64,000 nucleotides of DNA from Gracilimonas sp. (GTDB taxonomy: Bacteria > Bacteroidota > Rhodothermia > Balneolales > Balneolaceae). The first letter of the stretch is position 1. Each line of letters opens with the position of its first letter. The notes beneath the pieces are model-generated. The model was not told the origin of the DNA. It saw nothing but the letters and a program-made list of their open reading frames with translations, and ran no database searches. Position numbers and translations under genes: made by a program. Positions 8,822 through 18,800 of the stretch are shown one piece after another. The stretch covers positions 572,894 through 636,893 of the forward strand of contig NZ_JAEPPI010000003.1 in NCBI RefSeq assembly GCF_017641085.1, given 5' to 3'.

Positions 8822-9829
8822 CTATTTCTTCTTATCCTCAAACTTGTCGTAAGCTTTAATAATATCGCGGACCAACTTGTGGCGTACTACGTCCTCTTCG
8901 CCAAGATAAACGAAATCAATTCCATCAATATCCTGCAGGATCTTTTGAATAGAAATGAGTCCCGATTGCTGACGATGGGGGAGGTCAGTCTGGGTAATAT
9001 CACCGGTGATAATGGCCCGGCTGTTGAACCCTATTCGGGTCAGGAACATCTTCATCTGCGTGTTTGTGGCATTCTGTGCTTCATCCAGAATCACGAATGC
9101 ATTGTTGAGGGTACGTCCACGCATGTAGGCGAGCGGAGCAATTTCAATCACGTTCTTGGTCAGGTGTAGCTCCAGTCGATCCCGGTCGATCATATCTTCC
9201 AGGGCATCATATAACGGACGGAGATACGGGTCAATTTTCTCTTTAAGGTCGCCCGGAAGAAAACCAAGGTTTTCACCAGCTTCAACAGCAGGGCGGGCTA
9301 AAATAATTTTTCTTACCTGCCGGTTCTTCAGAGCCTGAACGGCTAAGGCAACAGAGGTATAAGTCTTTCCGGTACCGGCGGGACCAATAGCGAACACGAT
9401 ATCATGCTCAGCTGAAGAACTTACAATTCTTCGCTGCCCGGGAGTTTTAGCTGTGATAGCTTCCCCGTTATGGGTATGAATGATGGTATCACCTGTAGTC
9501 TCATCGAGCGTACGGATTTGAGGCCGGCCCGCTGTGGTTTCCCCACTTTTAAGAGCAACCAGGGTTTTAACATCGTCCTCGGCTACTTTGTTCTTACGAT
9601 CCAGCAGCTCGATCATCCCTTCAATTACTTTAGTAGCGGTATCAACTTCCTCCTGCGGCCCGGTGAGTTTAACACGGTCGCCGCGGGTGTTGAATTTGGT
9701 TTCGGGAAAAGCCTTATCTAGAGCAATGATGTTGTGATCATGCAGTCCAAACAGGGCAACAGGATCCGCACCTTTGATTTCAATGACTTGTTCTGAAAGT
9801 GTTTTCTCGTCTTCTATAGCGGTATAAAT
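8822..9829 (-). CDS. phoH: PhoH-family ATPase
   Basis: Cytoplasmic P-loop ATPase of the PhoH family, linked elsewhere to RNA metabolism. Walker A is GPAGTGKT, Walker B VILDEAQNA, sensor GDITQTDLP. The first ATG (9616) would remove the conserved N-terminal domain. Upstream codons in the same frame read KGADPVALFGLHDHNI, then TRGDRVKLTGP, the typical PhoH N-terminus, back to a stop at 9863-9865. No ATG, GTG or TTG occurs in that stretch. I place the start at the ATT at 9827-9829 (protein M-YTAIEDEK), giving 335 residues, close to the usual length. ATA or ATC codons nearby are alternatives. It follows rpe after about 115 nt. Confidence 0.85.
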   Translation of the reverse strand: MYTAIEDEKTLSEQVIEIKGADPVALFGLHDHNIIALDKAFPETKFNTRGDRVKLTGPQEEVDTATKVIEGMIELLDRKNKVAEDDVKTLVALKSGETTAGRPQIRTLDETTGDTIIHTHNGEAITAKTPGQRRIVSSSAEHDIVFAIGPAGTGKTYTSVALAVQALKNRQVRKIILARPAVEAGENLGFLPGDLKEKIDPYLRPLYDALEDMIDRDRLELHLTKNVIEIAPLAYMRGRTLNNAFVILDEAQNATNTQMKMFLTRIGFNSRAIITGDITQTDLPHRQQSGLISIQKILQDIDGIDFVYLGEEDVVRHKLVRDIIKAYDKFEDKKK

Positions 9830-9944
9830 TTTTGAATGAAAGAATTGCCCAAAGATAAGGATTTAGCAGAAGAAATGATGCAGGCTGCCGTGGAAGCTAT
9901 CTTTCAGGAAATGGATTTACAGGGGTGAAGCCGGATGGATTGGA

Positions 9945-10613
9945 TTACCCCAGTTTCTCCGTAAGCTCCTCAAACCGGACGGTAATATCTTCAGCGCTGA
10001 ATACGCTGCTTCCCGCTACCAGGATATCTGCTCCGGACTCGACCACCTTTTTGGCGTTTTTGAGGTTCACGCCACCATCAACCTGAATCAGAAACCCGAG
10101 CTCTTGTTCTTCTCTGATTTCAGCCAATCGCTTCAGTTTGTCATAACTGCTCTCGATAAAACTCTGCCCGCCAAAGCCGGGGTTTACGCTCATAATCAGT
10201 ACCAGGTCCACATCATTTAACACTGGTTCGATATTATGAAGTGAAGTAGCCGGGTTAACAACGACACCTGTCATAATCCCATACTTTTTAATGTTCTGCA
10301 GGGTTCGGTGGAGGTGAGGGCAGGTTTCGAAGTGGACGGAGATTAAATCGGCTCCGGCCTGTACGAATGCTTCCACATAGTCATCCGGGTTTTCAATCAT
10401 CAGGTGTACATCGATGAATGCCTGGGGAGCAGCTGATTTTGCAGCTTTTACAACTCCTGGCCCATAACTAATGTTGGGCACAAAATGCCCGTCCATGATA
10501 TCACAATGAATCCAGCTTGCTCCGCCTTTAACCGCATCATCTATATCTTGCCCAAGGCGTGTAAAGTTGGCCGCTAAAATGGATGGTGCAACGATAGGAA
10601 GTTCAAAATTCAT
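9945..10613 (-). CDS. rpe: ribulose-phosphate 3-epimerase
   Basis: Interconverts D-ribulose 5-phosphate and D-xylulose 5-phosphate in the pentose phosphate pathway. It is a 222-residue TIM barrel. Motifs: PSILAANF, CDIMDGHFVPN with metal-binding His/Asp, DVHLMIENP, MSVNPGFGGQSF, and QVDGGVN with the second catalytic Asp. All expected residues are present. The start overlaps the stop of the PASTA-protein gene by 4 nt (ATGA). It appears to be the last gene of the long minus-strand run that begins with porU. Confidence 0.95.
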   Translation of the reverse strand: MNFELPIVAPSILAANFTRLGQDIDDAVKGGASWIHCDIMDGHFVPNISYGPGVVKAAKSAAPQAFIDVHLMIENPDDYVEAFVQAGADLISVHFETCPHLHRTLQNIKKYGIMTGVVVNPATSLHNIEPVLNDVDLVLIMSVNPGFGGQSFIESSYDKLKRLAEIREEQELGFLIQVDGGVNLKNAKKVVESGADILVAGSSVFSAEDITVRFEELTEKLG

Positions 10614-11470
10614 TGATCAGGGTTGTTATTGGGTTGGTTCTGTTGATTGTTGAGGGAATCAGGGTTAGCACCTGAATTATTATCTGTAGAATCTATGATC
10701 ACAGCTCCGCCTTCGCTTTGTTCGATAACTTCAAAACGTTCGGATATGACCAGTGTCAGGCTTTCTCCTTCGCGAAGTTCTTCTGCTTTGGGAGAAAAGT
10801 CGAGCACGGTATTGGGCACAACATCTTTGGTTGGCCGGAACTGGACTTCACCGACTCTGAATCCGGCTTCACGTAGTTTGAGCTGAGCTTCAGGAAGTCT
10901 GAGCCCAATTATTTCCGGGACTGTGATAATACGACTGCCAAATCCGTCACCTACCACAAGGTCTATAACCGTACCTTTCTGAACGGTGGTTCCGCCTGAA
11001 ATAGATTGACGTATGATGGTCTTAAACCGGGACGATTCATAGCTGCGGCTGCCCACTTCCAGTCCATAATTCTGAAGCTGTATTTCTGCATTCCGAAGGG
11101 AGAGATCTACAACATTGGGGACCACTACCTGTGGTTTAACTTCGTTGTTTACCGTGAGATAGATTTTCCGATTCGGCTTCACGATGTTATCGGCGCTCGG
11201 GCTTTGGTCAATTACGTAATTCGCCGGATAGGCTGAATTGGCACGACGGTCTGCCACTTCAAAACGAAGCCCATAGTCGGTTAGCAAAGCTTCGGCTTCT
11301 TCTAAAGAAATCCGGGTTACATCAGGTACCGTTACCCCTTCATTATAGTTGGTGTAGTAGGGCATGATGAAGTTATCAGCCACATATAGAAAAGCGGCAC
11401 CGAATAGCATCAGCGAGAAGGTGCCGATATAAAAATACTTGTTAGTCAGAATCTGCTTGAGCATGCGCAT
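10610..11470 (-). CDS. membrane-anchored PASTA-domain protein
   Basis: A single N-terminal membrane segment (about residues 12-32) is followed by three PASTA repeats: VTVPDVTRISLEEAE (about 47-112), VVVPNVVDLSLRNAE (about 115-180) and ITVPEIIGLRLPEAQ (about 183-248). A Ser/Asn/Gln-rich tail follows. PASTA domains bind peptidoglycan fragments in kinases and PBPs. Here there is neither a kinase nor a transpeptidase domain, so it is a stand-alone sensor or structural protein in the periplasm. Overlaps rpe by 4 nt and lies 23 nt after the DUF5683-like gene. Confidence 0.88.
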   Translation of the reverse strand: MRMLKQILTNKYFYIGTFSLMLFGAAFLYVADNFIMPYYTNYNEGVTVPDVTRISLEEAEALLTDYGLRFEVADRRANSAYPANYVIDQSPSADNIVKPNRKIYLTVNNEVKPQVVVPNVVDLSLRNAEIQLQNYGLEVGSRSYESSRFKTIIRQSISGGTTVQKGTVIDLVVGDGFGSRIITVPEIIGLRLPEAQLKLREAGFRVGEVQFRPTKDVVPNTVLDFSPKAEELREGESLTLVISERFEVIEQSEGGAVIIDSTDNNSGANPDSLNNQQNQPNNNPDQ

Positions 11471-11493
11471 AAAATACAGGAACTATCAACGTG

Positions 11494-12462
11494 TTAAAAG
11501 TGCCAGGTTACAGAAAATTGCTCCATCTTCATCAGGTTGGTATTGGTCTCAATACGACTGTTTTTTAGCTGAACCGTGAATAATGCATCGAAGGCGGAAA
11601 CAACATGGTTTACTACCAACAGCTTCAGGATGTTCCCGGCTGCCCGGTAGTTGTCATTGAATTTCTGCGCCCGATCCCGACCTTGGTAGAATAGGGTGAA
11701 CGGTTCATCCCTGCCATTCCACATGTATCGGTACATATCGGGGGTTTGATTGTTGGCGGTGGTAACCTGTCCGTACCAATCCCGCCAACCCGGCTGGTAT
11801 TGGTAGTATTTACTGATCAGCTCATAATACTGTTGCGAGCCATAATCAGGCAGCAAATGTGAAAACTCACTGCCATACCGATTTTCAAATACAAAAGGTG
11901 TTTCCTGTTCAACCTGATGCAGCAGGTTGATGTTTACCTTCGACCAGTCGTTAGTAGTGTTGGTGAAATCCGGATTCTTTCCTGCAATATGAGACTGAAG
12001 ATCCTGCCAACCGTTATTCAGGTTATTTTGCATAGAATAATTCACCAGCCATTCCGCATAAGCTAATACGCTCCAGTTTTGATGAGTGAATTCTTCATAA
12101 GCTTTTTCCTGTCGGCGAGCCGTTGCATTTCGGTCGAGATGATAGATAATACCGACGGCCTCAACCGCAAAGTAGATTCCGGCCCGTACCCATTTCCCGT
12201 TTGCGGCCTGACCTGAACCCGGTATAATTGCCGATGCCGTAAAAGCAACAAACGGCTTGGTTCGTGGAAGTTCTAAAAAAGTGGATTGTTGATTCGTGTA
12301 TGCAGACCGGTAAGAGAAATCTGAAAGGGTAATTTCGCCGGGATCATAAACCTCAGAATTAGCTTCCTTAAAAATCTCATTACTGAAGCTGCTCAGCGTC
12401 TGGGCTTTGCTTCCGGCTGAAGTCAGCAGTAGTAGAATTAAGATGCTGGAAAGCTTTCTCAT
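11494..12462 (-). CDS. DUF5683-like exported or membrane protein
   Basis: A 322-residue protein with a cleavable signal peptide (ending SKAQ). The segment SAIIPGSGQAANGKWVRAGIYF, followed by a hydrophobic stretch, is characteristic of DUF5683 proteins common in Bacteroidota. The remainder contains many aromatic residues and no recognisable catalytic motif. The start overlaps the stop of the 1121-residue TolB-like protein by 4 nt, so translation is probably coupled. Function unknown; the position in a porU/porV run suggests a role in the envelope. Confidence 0.75.
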   Translation of the reverse strand: MRKLSSILILLLLTSAGSKAQTLSSFSNEIFKEANSEVYDPGEITLSDFSYRSAYTNQQSTFLELPRTKPFVAFTASAIIPGSGQAANGKWVRAGIYFAVEAVGIIYHLDRNATARRQEKAYEEFTHQNWSVLAYAEWLVNYSMQNNLNNGWQDLQSHIAGKNPDFTNTTNDWSKVNINLLHQVEQETPFVFENRYGSEFSHLLPDYGSQQYYELISKYYQYQPGWRDWYGQVTTANNQTPDMYRYMWNGRDEPFTLFYQGRDRAQKFNDNYRAAGNILKLLVVNHVVSAFDALFTVQLKNSRIETNTNLMKMEQFSVTWHF

Positions 12463-15400
12463 AACAGTTCAAAATCAAAGGTTATACCGAAGTGAATGAG
12501 TAATTCGCGCCCATAAGTAACTTTGTTACTCTGTGAGTTTGTGATGAAGTCTTCGGGAAGGGTTAAGGTAAACTCATTGAACCCATAGGCTCCACTCACA
12601 AAGAATTTCAGCGGGAATAAGTAATATCCGTTTAAAGCCAGTCGCAGTTCGGCCCCAATGCCGGATTTCAGGTTGTTGCCCGTATCGTAAGGACTTCGCC
12701 AGCCGTTGCCGGTTTCAAAGAAGAAACGGGCAAAAACTTTATCCAGTGTGTACGGTCCCACTTGTTTGTTGATGTTCCTGAAAATGGGAGCAAACCAGGA
12801 CAGGCTTGCAAAACCGGTAGTGCTGCCGCCTAATGCGAAATAGGGATAACTTCTCAGCCCTAAAAATCCGCCAACATAATCAGCATAAAAAGAATCGCCG
12901 GGGTTATTAAAGTAGTGAAAGCCTCTTATACGAGCCTGAAACGCCTGATCACCGAAGGTTTTAAATCCATATCGCATATGAATTTCTGAAGAGTGATTAT
13001 TGGAGTTCTTGAAAACGGGGGAGAGGGATCCATCATCAATTTCATATTCTTCCAGTAATTTGGAGGGTTGATATTGATAGCGTGCATATCCTTTTAAACC
13101 CAGCGGGGCAATGTCGGCATCATTTGAATATGTGTAATAATCGAAGGTGTAGGATGCGGACAGAGTAGTGCCTCGAAAGTACTGTGAAGAAGATCCGCTT
13201 ACTTGTGCTTTCAGTTCCCGGGAATAGAAGTCGTCGGTGGAAACCCGGTAAGGGCTGTAAGCAACTCCCAGCTCTAGCATACTCCTTCGGCTCAATTTGC
13301 TTCTGAAATATAAACCGGCTTCCCAGATATCATAAGCAATATCCACAGAGATGGTATCGGGCTGGCCGCAGGAAGTGCAGCGAAATTCTTCAATCGACAA
13401 TCCGTCTGATACATTACGGCGAAGGTTATAAATTTCGAGTGCCACCGTTGGTGACCAGCTGCGCTCTATAAAAGGGAGCCCGCGGTGTTCGGCAATCAGA
13501 AATGCATCACGGTCCAGGCCAAAAAGTCGGTCAGGGCGGAAGAAACCGCCAATGCTTTCAGCCGGTTGTGATGCCACTCCTACCATCAATCCACCAAATA
13601 AACTCAGTTTGTCTATCACATCCCGAGAAGAGAAATAAACGCCGGGTTTGGCATCCCGAAGCAGGTTCTCGCCGAACTGTCCGATTTTCCCATTTCTGAT
13701 CAGTGAGCCGTTATTTCCATTGACCTGGGAGTAGTTATCAAACCGAAGCACCGGGAAAAAGCTAAAGCCGGAATAGGTATCTTCGTATTCGCGATAGGTT
13801 CTTTCACTGTCATCATCTATGGTGGACAATTCAAAACGATAACTGCCGGTGTCGGCAATGGCTTCTGCCTGTTCACCAAAGGGGCGGATGTCGGTATCAT
13901 CAAAATCATTAAGCTTGTTGATGTACTCAAAGTCAGCTCCCGGCTCCATGATTTCATCCGGAAACGGAGGCTCATAATAACCAAAACGTGGTTGTGCCAG
14001 CAGCCTGTTCTCCGGTGATGACTTAATCTTATATCCGTCTGCGTGGTATTCTGAGAAATAAATAATTCCGTCTTGCCCGATGAAAGGCATAAACGCTCCA
14101 CCGACTACACTGCTAAGCTGTTGCGATTCTCCACTGCTCAGCGGAACACGAAAGATATTGAAGATACCTTCAGGATTGGCCGAGTAGTACAAGTAATTTC
14201 CATCAGGACCAATATGAGGATCCCGATAATCGATGTACTTATCTGATAAGTAGGGAAGAACCACGCCCGATTCTACATCGAGAAGGTAGATGTTACGGTT
14301 TCCATTTACAGCTTTGGCAAAATAAATTTTTGAATCGGTTGGTCCCCATTCAGGAGTATAAACTGTTTCTCCACTTTGGTAGTTGGTTAGCCGGGTTACC
14401 GAGTCAGGATGTTCGGGGTGAAGCAGCACCAGATTCTGAGTACCGCGCGAATACTGAACGGCTACTATCTTGTTGTTATCCTTATTCCAGGCAGGGGATT
14501 CGATACGGGCACTGTTTGTAAGGCGTTTATTCTCTTCCGATTTGATGTCGTAAATAAAAATATCCCGGTAATGTTCTCCATATTTATTCTTCTTGTTGAT
14601 GGCATAGGCAATCCGGTTGCCGTCCGGAGAAAAGGAAAATGAAGATTCCAGAAAAGTAAGTATCGGCTCCAAAGAACTCACATGGTTTTTGGACTGGTGG
14701 AAGTCAAGATCATCTATCACAGCTACTTCCTTTTCGTTACCGTCAAGATCCTTCAGGTATAAGGAGAGTAAACCATAATCAACGCCTTTGTTTGAGAGAT
14801 AAGCCAGCCTGGAACCATCCGGGGATTGTTGCGGATAAAAGTTGAAAAAACCGGCTTGCTCAACGGTATCACTTAGAGTAGGGTTGATGCCTTCCGTAGC
14901 TGTTGCATAAAAGTCTTTTCGTTCATCAATCCAGTTGTCAAAAACTTCATTGCCGGGCAGTCCGGTTGCCATTTCAATGGCCTCTTCAACGGTATAAACA
15001 CCTTTTTCACCAAGGGCAGAAGTTATTTCTCTCAGTACTTCATCCCCAAAACGATTAGCCAGGTAAATAACAAAAGCATAGCCCTGATTATATACCGTTT
15101 CACGCTCAAGGCTGGTTTTGGAAGAAAAAGTTCCCATTTGCTGAAGCGAAAAGTAGGTGTCAGTAAGGATGCGCGTTCGTAAAATCATATCGCGGTGGCT
15201 GTCCCACGTTTCATATAAAAGCCCGGCCGTTTGATATTGAGCCGTACCCTCGGCAAGCCAGGCCGGGATATTCACCGTTGCAAAAGGCATGGTTATGATG
15301 CCATTGGGGAATCCGTAAAGCACATCAGGGCGACGTACATCTTCGTACGACAACCACTGTAAATAAAAAGCCGGAATTTTGCGACTCCGCTTCATCCCCT

Positions 15401-15824
15401 TCTGAATTTGGATGATGTGAGTGTATTCGTGGGTGATTACATTTCGCAGCCAGTTGTGGGTGCCACGCAGGGGAGTGTTTAAAGCAGGAAGCCAGATATC
15501 AATTTTATTATCGAAGAAGTAAGCAGCGCCGTTGGAATAATCTTCCCTGTCTTTGAGCACAATACTTACTTTCTCATCCGGGGTGTATTGGTACAGGTCG
15601 GTGATCGGAGGGTGGATTTCTTCTGCAATGCGGGAGACCACCTGTGCTGAACGGCTGTTACCTTCCTGAAAGTGCACCAGAAAGTGCTCGCTTTCAATGG
15701 TGTACCAATCCAGGTGATTCATGGGGTAATCGTAGAACCGCACATCTGTCTGTGCCTGAGATAAAAATGGAGCCAGCCCCAGAAGCAGAAATAAAACCGA
15801 AATTAGCTTAAATCTTCTCATCAA
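12459..15824 (-). CDS. gluzincin peptidase / TolB-type propeller / beta-barrel protein
   Basis: Large exported protein of 1121 residues. A signal peptide ends at LSQAQ (about residue 25). Residues about 30-300 form a peptidase-MA-like domain with HEYTH and a downstream WLAEGTAQY supplying the third zinc ligand, so the active site looks complete. Residues about 315-620 contain several WD40-like beta-propeller (PD40) blades, such as SPDGSRLAYLSN and SPDGNRIAYAIN. The C-terminal 400 residues are rich in aromatic beta strands, end in DFELL, and look like an outer-membrane barrel. The 4-nt overlaps at both ends couple it to its neighbours. Peptidase substrate unknown. Confidence 0.82.
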   Translation of the reverse strand: MMRRFKLISVLFLLLGLAPFLSQAQTDVRFYDYPMNHLDWYTIESEHFLVHFQEGNSRSAQVVSRIAEEIHPPITDLYQYTPDEKVSIVLKDREDYSNGAAYFFDNKIDIWLPALNTPLRGTHNWLRNVITHEYTHIIQIQKGMKRSRKIPAFYLQWLSYEDVRRPDVLYGFPNGIITMPFATVNIPAWLAEGTAQYQTAGLLYETWDSHRDMILRTRILTDTYFSLQQMGTFSSKTSLERETVYNQGYAFVIYLANRFGDEVLREITSALGEKGVYTVEEAIEMATGLPGNEVFDNWIDERKDFYATATEGINPTLSDTVEQAGFFNFYPQQSPDGSRLAYLSNKGVDYGLLSLYLKDLDGNEKEVAVIDDLDFHQSKNHVSSLEPILTFLESSFSFSPDGNRIAYAINKKNKYGEHYRDIFIYDIKSEENKRLTNSARIESPAWNKDNNKIVAVQYSRGTQNLVLLHPEHPDSVTRLTNYQSGETVYTPEWGPTDSKIYFAKAVNGNRNIYLLDVESGVVLPYLSDKYIDYRDPHIGPDGNYLYYSANPEGIFNIFRVPLSSGESQQLSSVVGGAFMPFIGQDGIIYFSEYHADGYKIKSSPENRLLAQPRFGYYEPPFPDEIMEPGADFEYINKLNDFDDTDIRPFGEQAEAIADTGSYRFELSTIDDDSERTYREYEDTYSGFSFFPVLRFDNYSQVNGNNGSLIRNGKIGQFGENLLRDAKPGVYFSSRDVIDKLSLFGGLMVGVASQPAESIGGFFRPDRLFGLDRDAFLIAEHRGLPFIERSWSPTVALEIYNLRRNVSDGLSIEEFRCTSCGQPDTISVDIAYDIWEAGLYFRSKLSRRSMLELGVAYSPYRVSTDDFYSRELKAQVSGSSSQYFRGTTLSASYTFDYYTYSNDADIAPLGLKGYARYQYQPSKLLEEYEIDDGSLSPVFKNSNNHSSEIHMRYGFKTFGDQAFQARIRGFHYFNNPGDSFYADYVGGFLGLRSYPYFALGGSTTGFASLSWFAPIFRNINKQVGPYTLDKVFARFFFETGNGWRSPYDTGNNLKSGIGAELRLALNGYYLFPLKFFVSGAYGFNEFTLTLPEDFITNSQSNKVTYGRELLIHFGITFDFELL

Positions 15825-18800
15825 TGCACAACTCCGATTTTAATGAGTTTGGTTTCAGTTTTGCCGTCAACGGTGGCTTTAACCCGTGCAACGTATCCAC
15901 CGCTTCCCCAGTCACCGGTTTGAACCTGAACTTCCTGAGGAAAACCTCCGGGAGAGCTAAGGGATTGTTCAAAAATGATACGCCCGCTCATGGTTATCAC
16001 AGTAATCTGTACGTTCCCGCCGGGTTCCGCAAGCTCAAAACGTATGTTGGTATAATCTGTTGCCGGATTTGGCCAGTTGTAGGTTTCTGTTTCATTCAGA
16101 ACACCAAAACCGGAAGGAGATTCATTTTCCGAAGGTTGAACACGGGCTGATACCTTATTGAATGGGGCCTCCCCATATCGGGTTGCCCATTTGGTATCGG
16201 TAACCTGAGTCAGATTCCATGATTTCACCGTACCATCGTGACTGACGGCATATAAGTTTCTATTGTAGATAATCGGGTGAACAGGTTGAGTCGTTGACGT
16301 AACCGCTTTACCAACATAAATCGGGAAGCCATCAATCAGCTGTCCTTGATTGTTGTAAGCAAAAATGTTTTGGGACAGACTATCCTGACCGACGACCAAC
16401 GTTGCATATTCAGAACCGGATGCTATCAGGTCGGTGTATAGAGGAGTGCCGATAAACTGAACACCGGCTGGTGCATCTACGGGATAATAATCCTCGGTAG
16501 ATCCAAGTCGGTTATTTGCAATGAGCTGATTATTGGTTTTATCAACCCGAAGGATGGTGGCATCGTCAAGGATTGCCGGCCACTCAGCAGCTGTTTCTTC
16601 AAAAACAAGGAGTTCTCTTTGGTCAGATTCAGGATCAACCAATACAAACCGATTATCTTCAAAAACATAGAACATTACCCGGTTACCAAGCATGATTGAG
16701 CCTGTATAGAGCCGGTTTTGATCAGATACAGGTGTATAAGCATACCCGCTTACGGATGAGAATGAAACGCCGGAATCATACGCTTCGGAGAATTCACCGC
16801 TGATAACTTCAGAGCGTTGAAAAGGAGGAATCCCTTCTGAGGTAGGGTTACCGTTATCGGCCGTCAATCCCGCATCAGTAAAATCAGCTAAAATAGTTTC
16901 GCCGGCTTGAGAGCTCAGAAAGCCACGGTTGGCCGGGAGCGTAGCTGTCCAGCTGGTGTCAATTTGTTGGGTATTTGAGTTCCATGAAATGGAAGCGACC
17001 GCTATATCAGGAGTACCTGCTTTGGGTTTTTCCCCCAATACCAACTCAGTTCCAATAAATGGCTGCTGAACAGTGGCATCAGAAAGCTGAAACTGCATGT
17101 TCTCAGGATCAGAAATAGAAAGAGCAGTCACCGATTGCTGAGAAGGAACAATCAAAAAAGTGTCGGTTGCGGTTTCATAAACAGACAGGGAAAGCGGAAA
17201 GTAATTGAAGTAAGGATCATCGCCGGTGAAATAGCTTTGGGAGGAATCCAGCTGTACCGTAAAGTCCGAGGTATATAAATCGGAATTGGGTTCGTCAGGA
17301 CGGATTTTAAATGAAGCTGTTGGGAGATTATCGGAGAAATCGTACAGCTCAAAAAAGGAGGGAGCCCCCGAATTGCTTTTGTTATCCGGGCGGGTGTTGG
17401 AGCTGAACCTGTTTTGATAGAAGCTGAGCACCTGCCCGGATTGTAAAATTACGCGATAGTCATTACCACTCCACCAATAGTCAAAAGCGGATCCAAAAGC
17501 GGCGCTGTTATCCAGTGCTCCGGGTACTCCGGGGCCGATATCCTGGGCACCATCTGCCTCTTCCAAATCCACGCCACGTCGCGCAGGGTCTGCATTTACG
17601 CGCTCATTCTGAAGCTGCAGGTTGATCATGGCCTCATCAATATGCCAAATCAGAATCCCGCCATTAAGATCTCTGTCATCAGACGGGTCGTTTTCATTTT
17701 CTCCGACATCCAGTCCACCCGGAAGGCTGAAATCAAAATTTGAGGCATTCACAAAAGTTCCGGCCTGCAGAAGAGTGTCGAACTCTGACTGCTGAAATAC
17801 AAAGGCTTCATCCTGATTGGTAAAGGTTTGCTGAACCTCATTGCCATCGGGTTGTCGGATAGTCAGCGTAATTCCGGTTCCATCGGGATCTCTGTGCCTG
17901 TTTTCAATCAGGAAATACTCGGAATCGGAGAGCTTGTATTTTGCAATGGCATTAGGTTGATCGAGGGAATTTGCCGGAAGCTGAATATCACCCGCTTGGT
18001 TCACATCAATTTCAAAAGGGGTTTCCCATCCTAAATACATTTTTTCCCAGGCAGAAGGTTCGGGAGGAAGCAGTCCATTGTAGGAAAAGAATCCGGCTCC
18101 GTCCATCAAACCGAAACGACCAATTGCAGGGTCTCCGGTTTCAGTATTAAATAAATCCGGTAAGCCCAGGTGACTTCCAATAGATGCACACAGAAGCCCA
18201 TTTATGGAAAGGGGAAAAGCGAATTCATTATCCTGAATATCAAGCCCACGGCGTGTTTCTGTTCTTGGGAGAATCATGGAGTTTGTGACACGAAACGAGC
18301 CATCATTTACAGTAAATCCGTTAAAAGAAGGATCATTTAGAAGCTGCCCGAGATTTTCTTTTCGAAGGTAAAGGGAAGGGATGTCAAAAGGGGTGATGTC
18401 CAGATTAGTGCCCGTTAGCTCAATATCACGCCCAACACCGGCATGGAATATGACAAAAGCAGTGGTTTCAGGATCCAGTCCGGAAGCATCAAAATTTGGA
18501 CCGTTTTCAACTTCTTGCCAGGCATCGCGGGCAAGCTCGGCTACTTTTTCGTTCGTGAAGGTTTCTCCAGTGGGGGAGTATTCCTCCATTTTTTTCGGGA
18601 GTTGATAAATTGTGGGAAGTACCTGGTAATCGATGGTCAGTTGACCATCGGAGGATTGCTCATAATAGTTCTTAGCAAACTCAAGGTGAGCTTCAAAATA
18701 ACTTCGGTTGTGCGGAAGGGGTTCAACCCGGAAGTCTTCAGCATTAGCCAAATAAGGAAGTCCGTCCATGCCATCGGGGCCAAAAATCCCGGTTCCGGAA

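Noticed and set aside
9836-9928. 30-codon plus-strand ORF (MKELPKDKDLAEEM...)
   Set aside because: Looks protein-like, but it is very short and lies across the probable phoH start region; no ribosome site or family. Conservation in relatives would be needed.
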